Shown one piece after another: positions 6,034-11,140 of a stretch of 11,956 nt of DNA. Numbering within the stretch: the first letter of the stretch is position 1; each line of letters opens with the position of its first letter. A program made the position numbers and the translations under genes. The notes under the pieces were generated by a model, which was not told the DNA's origin, searched no databases, and worked only from the letters and a program-made list of their open reading frames with translations. Origin of the DNA: Nostoc sp. GT001 (GTDB lineage: Bacteria; Cyanobacteriota; Cyanobacteriia; Cyanobacteriales; Nostocaceae); NCBI RefSeq assembly GCF_030382115.1, contig NZ_JAUDRJ010000003.1, forward strand, positions 6,012,804 through 6,024,759, given 5' to 3'.

Positions 6034-6726
6034 TCATCTTTTAAGAGGAGGTTGAGTTTGTTTGGGTGCTACAGGCGCTTGAGGCGCTGTTGAGTTAGGA
6101 ACTACAGGAGAAATACCAGGATTGATAGGACTGATGCCTTGCCCAGTTGGAGGCTGAGTGATGCTAGGAAAGGGTACAGAATTAGGTGCTAAGGGGAATT
6201 TTGGGGTAATATTCCCTTCGGGATTGATGCCTGGAAGTGGCGCAGCACCAGGATTGATTGGAAAAGAGGGGACAGCAGGCTCGTTAGGCGAGTTTATGGA
6301 TGGTTGAGATGGGCCAGGAATAATTCCCAAAGAAACGCGATCGCCCCCTACTTGTCGTAGCAAATCCAATGTCTCAATCACATCATTGTAAGTTGCGGTG
6401 CGCGAAGCATTCAGCACGACAACGGCATTAGGGTTTGCTTGCAGATACTGTTTTAAACTCTGTCTCAAATCTTCCTGTTTTACAGGCTGTTTTTCTATGT
6501 AAGTATTACCCACAGCATCGATGGTAACAATCACACTTCCACTCTGTGATGTTATTCCAGAGACTGTACTGGGGCTGGCTTTAGGCAAATCAACATTTAT
6601 TGCCTGTTGCCGTGTAAATTGTAAAGCCGCTAATAAAAAAAATGTCAGGATACAAAAAACGACATCAATTAAAGGGATGATTTGAATTTGGACTTCTTCA
6701 ATTGGAGTATGTAGATTAACTTTCAT
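6034..6726 (-). CDS. ExbD/TolR family proton-channel subunit with long proline-rich tail
   Basis: ExbD/TolR proteins pair with ExbB/TolQ in the inner membrane and use the proton gradient to drive an envelope process such as TonB-dependent uptake. A short cytoplasmic N-terminus is followed by one membrane helix (about 17-37, IPLIDVVFCILTFFLLAALQ), with Asp21 at the place of the essential ExbD Asp25. A periplasmic ExbD domain follows (about 42-136; VIVTIDAVGNTYIE, VVLNASRTATYNDVIETLDL). ExbD proteins are usually about 140 residues; this one has 230. Residues 137-230 are a proline-rich extension with 27 prolines and recurring PINPG/GINPEG units. No tonB gene is near. It follows the exbB-like gene by 42 nt and is surely co-transcribed. 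The ATG has only a weak GAGAG site upstream. A HIP1 site is at 6337-6344. Confidence 0.9.
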   Translation of the reverse strand: MKVNLHTPIEEVQIQIIPLIDVVFCILTFFLLAALQFTRQQAINVDLPKASPSTVSGITSQSGSVIVTIDAVGNTYIEKQPVKQEDLRQSLKQYLQANPNAVVVLNASRTATYNDVIETLDLLRQVGGDRVSLGIIPGPSQPSINSPNEPAVPSFPINPGAAPLPGINPEGNITPKFPLAPNSVPFPSITQPPTGQGISPINPGISPVVPNSTAPQAPVAPKQTQPPLKR

Positions 6727-6768
6727 GTCTCACTCTCAAGCCTGGTTCAGGGGTTGAATTATTGACTC

Positions 6769-7497
6769 TTAATTAGGTGTATTTGGGGGTTCAGGAGGTT
6801 CAGGCAACCTAGTTTTTACTGGCTTGCGGGGTGGAGTGAAATTTTCTGGCACAATTGCTGATGTCCTATTGCTAAAGTCAGGAGGAGACTGGCGATAGAG
6901 CAATTCCATTTCATTCCCTGCTTTCCGAAAAACTTTGACTTGGTTGACTACAAAACTTTGAAATAGGCGGTAAAATACCAAACTAATAATGGCGACTATT
7001 AGCCCACTTGCCGTACTAATTAAGGATTCACCAATACCAGTAGTCACCCCAGCAGTAGATTCAGTTCCCAAATCGCCAATCCGAATTGAACGCAGAGAGT
7101 GGATTAAACCCAAAACTGTTCCCAACAATCCTAGTAACGGCGCTAGAGCAATCACGGCTTCTAAAAGTTTTTCGCCCCGCCGCATCCCGGCTAATTCGTC
7201 TTCTGCCGTAGCCTCCAGTGCTAGTCGAAAGGTTTCCGCATCACTTTTCGCAAAACGTAGAGGGGCGTAGAGAAAGCGCCCAACAGGTTGATGGTTTGCT
7301 TGTCTTGCAATGTCCGCAGCTACTTCCCAATTATCCTGGGCAGCATCCAGGATGCGATCGACTATTTGCTTTTCCTGAGTCAAAATTCGCAACCAGAACC
7401 ATATACGCTCGAAAATGACACTCAACGCCAGAATCGAGAGAATTAGCAAAGGCCACATTGCTGACCCACCCTTATAAAACAAATCTAAAATATCCAC
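6769..7497 (-). CDS. ExbB/TolQ/MotA family proton-channel subunit
   Basis: A 242-residue ExbB/TolQ-type inner-membrane protein that forms the proton channel with the adjacent ExbD. There are three membrane helices: about 14-38 ([20 protein letters not shown]), 113-135 with the [14 protein letters not shown] motif (119-132), and 157-180 with [17 protein letters not shown] (154-170). Both motifs are family hallmarks. A cytoplasmic helical domain lies between helices 1 and 2. The C-terminus (about 204-242) is proline-rich ([16 protein letters not shown]), which is not usual for ExbB and echoes the tail of its partner. The start is GTG at 7497, supported by GGAGG/AGGAAA about 11 nt upstream. Which receptor or process it powers cannot be told from the window. 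Confidence 0.92.
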   Translation of the reverse strand: MDILDLFYKGGSAMWPLLILSILALSVIFERIWFWLRILTQEKQIVDRILDAAQDNWEVAADIARQANHQPVGRFLYAPLRFAKSDAETFRLALEATAEDELAGMRRGEKLLEAVIALAPLLGLLGTVLGLIHSLRSIRIGDLGTESTAGVTTGIGESLISTASGLIVAIISLVFYRLFQSFVVNQVKVFRKAGNEMELLYRQSPPDFSNRTSAIVPENFTPPRKPVKTRLPEPPEPPNTPN

Positions 7498-7895
7498 TGT
7501 TTAAGTTTCCTCCCTCCACGATTAGAGCAAATGTGTTAAAGCATTTTAATTCTAGAGATTAATGCAAAATGAGGGACTTCCAAAATATAAATTTCTCGAA
7601 AACCTAAAAAAACAGTGCAAAAATGACGTATTTGAATGATACTGTTGTACAAACTTGCTGCTAGGTAGGCAATTGAATGATAGACCGATAATTTTTGGCA
7701 TACTTTTGCTAGACTTCCTTGTAATACCAATTTGAAAAAACAATGCGATACATAGATAAGACCCTCTCCAACCCTCTCCAAGGCTTCGGGGAGGGTGCGT
7801 GTCAGTGAGGGTGGGTGTTTGGTCGCAAACATTTTTTGAATTGATATAACCTGAAATTTCACCACAGGATATTTTCACGTTAAGGAGAACAAATT
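7498..7895. other. Divergent intergenic region between the exbB-like gene and trmB
   Basis: This 398-bp gap separates two divergent genes and must hold both promoters. No clear -35/-10 pair stands out. Overlapping minus-strand open frames of 108-109 codons cross it in two frames, but they lack ribosome sites and recognisable products and run through the palindromic repeat, so they are not called. The repeat at 7761-7818 is the only marked structure. The last 20 nt contain the trmB ribosome site. Confidence 0.5.
7761..7818. repeat. Palindromic CCTCTCC-type interspersed repeat
   Basis: The element opens with two tandem copies of ACCCTCTCCA (7761-7780). The second copy pairs with GGGGAGGGT (7788-7796) across an 8-nt loop, 8 Watson-Crick pairs of 9 plus one T-G. 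The first copy's ACCCTC (7761-7766) pairs with GAGGGT (7807-7812) to give an outer stem. Composition and arm sequence match the cloverleaf element at 1429-1531 and the sub-terminal part of the MITE-like element (GGGGAGGGGTTGAGGGTGGG, 9187-9206). Confidence 0.6.
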
Positions 7896-8549
7896 TTGGC
7901 AGCAGTCCGAGTCCGCCAGCATGTTAATCCACTTGGTAAAAAGTATCAAACACCAGCAAGTCCCCAAGACTTGGAAAAAATTTATGCAAAGCCAAATCAA
8001 CCACTACATTTAGATATTGGCTGCGCGAAGGGCCTGTTTTTGTTGAATATGGCCAAGATAGAACCCAACTGGAATTTTCTCGGCTTGGAAATTCGGGAAC
8101 CGCTGGTGGTGGAGGCGAATAAGTTACGTTCTGAATTAGGTTTAACCAACCTGCACTATTTATTTTGCAATGTGAATAACTCACTGCACTCACTTTTATC
8201 TTCCCTGCCTCCAGGAAGTTTACAACGCGTTACTATTCAATTTCCCGATCCTTGGTTTAAAACCCGCCACGCTAAACGTCGTGTAGTGCAACCAGAACTA
8301 GTGGCAGACTTAGCTAAGTATCTTGCGGTTGGGGGGTTGGTATTTTTGCAATCAGATATGGAATTTGTAGCTGTAGAAATGCGCGATCGCTTTGCCGCTC
8401 ATCCAGCTTACCAGAAAGTTGGTACAGGAGAATGGTTCGCTGAAAATCCACTACCAGTCCCCACAGAACGGGAAGTAGGCACGCAAAAAAAGGGTGAGCC
8501 TGTTTATCGAGCTTTGTTTGTCAAGCAAGAAGTTGCGAATGAGGAGTAG
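7896..8549 (+). CDS. trmB: tRNA (guanine-N7-)-methyltransferase TrmB
   Basis: TrmB transfers a methyl group from S-adenosylmethionine to N7 of G46 in the variable loop of tRNAs, in the cytoplasm. The 217 residues contain the SAM-binding motif HLDIGCAKG (38-46), the acidic end of strand 2 in LGLEIREP (62-69), the TrmB signature FPDPWFKTRHAKRR (116-129) and the C-terminal PTEREV segment (189-194), the position of the usual P-T-x-[FY]-E tRNA-binding loop. The start is TTG at 7896, supported by AAGGAG at 7882-7887, 8 nt upstream. An ATG start further in would lose the RQHVNPL N-terminus seen in cyanobacterial homologues. It is divergent from the exbB-like gene and probably a single-gene unit. A HIP1 site is at 8383-8390. 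Confidence 0.96.
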   Translation: MAAVRVRQHVNPLGKKYQTPASPQDLEKIYAKPNQPLHLDIGCAKGLFLLNMAKIEPNWNFLGLEIREPLVVEANKLRSELGLTNLHYLFCNVNNSLHSLLSSLPPGSLQRVTIQFPDPWFKTRHAKRRVVQPELVADLAKYLAVGGLVFLQSDMEFVAVEMRDRFAAHPAYQKVGTGEWFAENPLPVPTEREVGTQKKGEPVYRALFVKQEVANEE

Positions 8550-8914
8550 TGATAGCCTTAGAGCGATAGTCTAGCGCCATGGCCAATATGGCTTGTTATC
8601 TTGAGATTTTAGAGTTTCTATCTTTTTTTAAGTTTATATAGAGTCAACTTAAACATTAGATATTTTCTGTCAGTTGGCAATATTTTCGGGACATAAATGT
8701 TTTAGTTAATGGTTGAAATTGCCTGAAATATGATATGAAAGTTTAATTGGTATGTAAGAGTTTACAGCTTGAGGAACTTATATGTCCCCCTACATAAAAT
8801 AAGAATAACTCAAAATTTATCGTTTTTTAGGGACATAAAAGTTTTATTTCTGTCTTATTCAAGTTCTAAAAAATAGAGTAATTAGCTTTATTTGTTTTTA
8901 ACATAAAGGTATAT
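8550..8914. other. AT-rich intergenic region with three GGGACATA sites
   Basis: No gene is seen. GGGACATAAATGTTTTA (8688-8704) recurs as GGGACATAAAAGTTTTA (8830-8846), 16 of 17 identical, 142 bp apart in direct orientation. A third core, inverted (TATGTCCC, 8781-8788), lies between them. The region otherwise is strongly AT-rich. The sites could bind a regulator or be worn ends of a mobile element; no integrase or transposase is present in the window to support the latter. Confidence 0.5.
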
Positions 8915-9240
8915 TATAGCGTTTCCTAATCACATGAGGTACATCTTAGCCCCCTCCTCGCTTGCCTATCCATTACCCGGATCTTTCTTAACATTTGTGA
9001 GAGTATTGACTCAGGCTTTTATAACCCTTATTGGTTCGTTGTTTATTCTCAATAAAAACGCAGTTTTAGCGACAATATTAAAAGCGAATTTGTCAAGTAT
9101 GCCTAACTCTTCAGTGTCTAAGACGGCTATAGAGCATAGGTTTCAAGATTGTAAAGAAAGATGTGACTAATGGATAGCTCGCTTGCGGGGAGGGGTTGAG
9201 GGTGGGGTTCTTGTACCTCACTCAACCGAGAATCGCTATA
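8915..9240. mobile_element. MITE-like element with 27-nt terminal inverted repeats and TA duplication
   Basis: The left end (8917-8943) begins TAGCGTTTC and ends TGAGGTACA. The right end (9212-9238), read on the minus strand, begins TAGCGATTC and ends TGAGGTACA. The two 27-nt ends are the same length and match at 18 positions, concentrated in the outer 5 and inner 9 bases. A TA dinucleotide flanks each end (8915-8916, 9239-9240), as expected for insertion by an IS630/Tc1-type transposase, which duplicates TA. No transposase fits in the 322 bp, so it would be a non-autonomous element. Sub-terminal segments are C-rich on the left and G-rich on the right. The 78-codon open frame inside (8934-9170) starts within the left repeat, lacks a ribosome site and is judged spurious. 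The element ends 70 nt before the double-glycine peptide gene. Confidence 0.7.
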
Positions 9241-9273
9241 GGCAATTACACTAATAAATATAATAATTGCCTA
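9239..9273 (+). promoter_or_regulatory. Perfect 10-bp palindrome enclosing a TATAAT box, upstream of the peptide gene
   Basis: TAGGCAATTA (9239-9248) and TAATTGCCTA (9264-9273) are perfect inverted arms with a 15-nt spacer. A consensus TATAAT lies at 9259-9264, inside the palindrome and 46 nt before the ATG of the double-glycine peptide. No good -35 hexamer is seen 17 nt further up; that position falls at the end of the MITE-like element. A repressor binding both arms would block this -10 box. An RNA hairpin is the alternative, but there is no T-run for a terminator. Confidence 0.45.
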
Positions 9274-9310
9274 AAAATAATCACTAGTCAAAAATTAGAG
9301 GAAAATCAAG

Positions 9311-9541
9311 ATGAAAGCGAAAGAAAGAAAGTATAACAGTCAAATTGAGATTAGCGATTTGATTGATGATGCTGTGAAAAATGCTGTGACACGTCGGAAC
9401 GAAGTTTTGAATTCAGAAGAAGCTTTTTTATCTATGTCTGACGAAGAAGCAAAAAACGTTGCAGGTGGAGTATTAGCACCTTTTATTCTTACTACTATAG
9501 GAATCATAGCACCCAATCCAACTGATACCAATTCTGTATGA
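9311..9541 (+). CDS. Double-glycine-leader peptide precursor (bacteriocin/secreted-peptide type)
   Basis: A 76-residue precursor-like protein. Residues 1-53 are a charged, helical leader ending in MSDEEAKNVAGG (42-53). This fits the double-glycine consensus: hydrophobic at -12, Ser at -11, Glu at -8, Val at -4, Gly-Gly at -2/-1. Such leaders are cut by C39 peptidase domains of ABC exporters during secretion. The predicted 23-residue product (54-76) is hydrophobic then polar (VLAPFILTTIGIIAPN, then PTDTNSV). It has four Thr and one Ser but no Cys, so thioether lanthipeptide rings are not possible. The ATG is supported by AGAGGA 8 nt upstream. Cyanobacteria encode many short double-glycine peptides, including secreted biofilm factors and bacteriocin candidates. 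No C39 transporter is in the window. A palindrome with a -10 box precedes it, and a Cys-rich gene follows on the same strand. Confidence 0.72.
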   Translation: MKAKERKYNSQIEISDLIDDAVKNAVTRRNEVLNSEEAFLSMSDEEAKNVAGGVLAPFILTTIGIIAPNPTDTNSV

Positions 9542-9558
9542 AGATGCGCCAAACTATA

Positions 9559-9660
9559 TGAGGAACGAACCGCATTCGCGCAGCATCTCGTTAGAGAAGG
9601 GCGCAAAGGACACAAAGAAGAAAGAAAATTTGGCGCAGCCTCACAAAGAAATGGTATGAG
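9559..9660. repeat. Probable degenerate interspersed repeat between the peptide and Cys-rich genes
   Basis: This stretch has the look of the purine-rich interspersed repeat common in Nostoc-type genomes, with the sequence pattern GAACCGCA...GGCGCAGAGGACACAGAG. Here it reads GAACGAACCGCATTCGCG, then GGGCGCAAAGGACACAAAG and GGCGCAGCCTCACAAAG. It contains two GCGCA(A/G) repeats about 35 nt apart. It fills most of the gap between the two genes. Recognition is from memory of the pattern, without a search, so confidence is limited. Confidence 0.35.
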
Positions 9661-9702
9661 ACGTTGTATTCATAAATATTATCTCCACTGGAGGCTCAAT
9701 TG

Positions 9703-10140
9703 ATGGAAGACATTGTTGTGGATAAAACTACACTCTGTCCCAGTGCTAGGCCCGAATCTTGGGATAGTGTTGTCTTTGGCGTAGTCGTTGGGACAGTAAC
9801 AGAACCCCGTGTAGCTTATCTCAAAAAGCCCCAACCTATCACAGATGAACTAATAGCAAAAGCTAGTCCAATTACACCTGCGGAAATTTTTCGAATGGCA
9901 GCACCTTGCGCTACTAAAGGTTGTCAGCATTTTGATGGACAAGATTGCCGTCTAGCGATGCGAATTGTAGAAAAGTTACCTGTAGTAGCAGAAGAACTAT
10001 CCCCCTGTTCCATACGCCGAAATTGTCGGTGGTGGCAACAAGAAGGTAGAGCCGCTTGTATGCGTTGTCCGCAAGTTATTACAGATAACTACAATGCATC
10101 TGAGTTAGCAGTTAAGGTAGCGGCACCAATATCTGATTAG
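9703..10140 (+). CDS. Unrecognised Cys-rich protein, possible metal or Fe-S binder
   Basis: A 145-residue soluble protein that I cannot assign to a named family. Seven of its eight cysteines are clustered: C69-x4-C74-x7-C82, then C102-x5-C108-x10-C119-x2-C122, with Cys12 alone near the N-terminus. The segments APCATKGCQHFDGQDCRLAM (67-86) and RNCRWWQQEGRAACMRCPQV (106-125) look like ligand loops, which suggests zinc or an Fe-S cluster. Residues 20-60 resemble a short beta region followed by a helix with TPAEIFRMA. There is no signal peptide or membrane helix. ATG at 9703 is chosen because GGAGG (9690-9694) sits 8 nt upstream; a TTG at 9700 would give one extra residue at 5-nt spacing. It follows the double-glycine peptide gene by 161 nt on the same strand. 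A role in maturation or regulation of that peptide is only a guess from position. Confidence 0.8.
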   Translation: MEDIVVDKTTLCPSARPESWDSVVFGVVVGTVTEPRVAYLKKPQPITDELIAKASPITPAEIFRMAAPCATKGCQHFDGQDCRLAMRIVEKLPVVAEELSPCSIRRNCRWWQQEGRAACMRCPQVITDNYNASELAVKVAAPISD

Positions 10141-10279
10141 AACAAATCAAAGTTCAATATTTTTCAAAAAACTTATTGATTAATGAGGAGAATTTTCATA
10201 TTAGATAAACACAAAAGCTAAATGTTTAAAGAGCTTTGATTATAAACTCAAAAAATACTAAATAGTTATCCAAAACCCA

Positions 10280-10310
10280 TGTAGAGACATAGCAGTGCTA
10301 CGTCTCTACA
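10280..10310. repeat. Palindromic TGTAGAGAC interspersed repeat, possible bidirectional terminator
   Basis: TGTAGAGAC (10280-10288) pairs perfectly with GTCTCTACA (10302-10310). Inside, TAGCA (10290-10294) pairs with TGCTA (10296-10300). It belongs to the GTAGAGACG...CGTCTCTAC palindromes that are very common in Nostoc-type genomes. Here it lies between the converging Cys-rich and isomerase genes. The stem is strong enough to terminate either transcript, but no long T-run follows. Confidence 0.65.
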
Positions 10311-10339
10311 TTCATTTTCATTCCTATGTTTATGTAATC

Positions 10340-11110
10340 CTAATCGTGGGTATTTTTCAAATTTTGCAACCACGCTTGAAACAACGAGTCCATAATTTGT
10401 TCTCTCACTGCTTGATTCAATTCTATCGGGAACCACTTTTCCACTCTCATAACGTGATACCCCACTTTTGTTTGCACAGGGCCAATAATTTCACCTTCCT
10501 TAGCTTCAGTAAGAGGTTTGGCAATTTCCGGTACCAGTTCTACTAAATAGCGAACTCCTACAAAACCGCCATTTTCTTGTGACTGCTGACCCTTAGAATG
10601 TTCCAAAGCCAAAGCACAGAAAGAAGCTTGTCCTTCGCGTAGAATTTGCACGATTTTCCAAGCAGTTGCCAGATCAGTAACCAGAATTTGCGATAGCGCT
10701 ACCCGTCTGTAGTTGTCGCGGTTGGAAACATAAGCGCCATCGACTGTTGCACCGAACAGATGTTCTTTAAGCTTCTTCTCCAACAGTACTACTTTAATTC
10801 CTTGCGACCACTCATCTACACTAATGCGCTGCTCCTCCAGCCATGCACTAGTTTCTGCATTTCCCCATAACTTGCGTTCCAAGCGAAAAGCATCGCCAGC
10901 GGCTTGCCATTCATCATCAGATATTTCAATTCCTAACTGGTTGCAGTTAGCTAAAACTAATGCCTCACGTTCAGCAGCGATCGCAATTTCTGCAAACCTA
11001 GCAGAATGACGCAGATATGTCAAAATTTCTGCATCGGTTGCTGGATGAGATTGCACGGGTTCGTTGGTTAAAACCTTGGGCGGTAAAGTTTGTTCTAATT
11101 GTTCGGTCAT
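10340..11110 (-). CDS. Parvulin-type (SurA-like) peptidyl-prolyl isomerase, no signal peptide
   Basis: A 256-residue protein with a SurA N-terminal-like helical domain (about 25-125) and a parvulin/rotamase domain (about 135-225). The parvulin marks are RRVALSQILVTD (135-146), EHSKGQQSQENGGFVGVRYL (170-189) and EIIGPVQTKVGYHVMRVEKW (207-226). Unlike true SurA it has no signal peptide or lipobox, so it should be cytoplasmic. Parvulins catalyse cis-trans isomerisation of peptidyl-prolyl bonds and often act as chaperones. Cyanobacterial proteins of this soluble type can occur near peptide-export genes, which makes the convergent double-glycine peptide interesting, but a direct link is inference. 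It begins 30 nt after the stop of the upstream aldo/keto-reductase-like gene, so the two probably form one operon. The ATG has no good Shine-Dalgarno. A HIP1 site is at 10977-10984. Confidence 0.9.
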   Translation of the reverse strand: MTEQLEQTLPPKVLTNEPVQSHPATDAEILTYLRHSARFAEIAIAAEREALVLANCNQLGIEISDDEWQAAGDAFRLERKLWGNAETSAWLEEQRISVDEWSQGIKVVLLEKKLKEHLFGATVDGAYVSNRDNYRRVALSQILVTDLATAWKIVQILREGQASFCALALEHSKGQQSQENGGFVGVRYLVELVPEIAKPLTEAKEGEIIGPVQTKVGYHVMRVEKWFPIELNQAVREQIMDSLFQAWLQNLKNTHD

Positions 11111-11140
11111 GGCTTAATGATATCTAAGTAATAGTGTTTT

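Noticed and set aside
5896..6093. Open frame of 65 codons, plus strand
   Set aside because: Its sequence is made of G-rich and ATGCCCC tandem repeats and it overlaps the end of the exbD-like gene.
7536..7878. Two overlapping minus-strand open frames of 108-109 codons
   Set aside because: They cross the palindromic repeat, lack ribosome sites, and occupy the divergent promoter region of the exbB-like gene and trmB.
8579..8641. Twenty-codon hydrophobic open frame after trmB
   Set aside because: No ribosome site and no resemblance to known small photosystem or cytochrome subunits.
8934..9170. Open frame of 78 codons, plus strand
   Set aside because: It begins inside the left terminal repeat of the MITE-like element, has no ribosome site and shows no recognisable domain.
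10295..10546. Plus-strand open frame of 83 codons
   Set aside because: It starts within the palindromic repeat and is mostly antisense to the isomerase gene.
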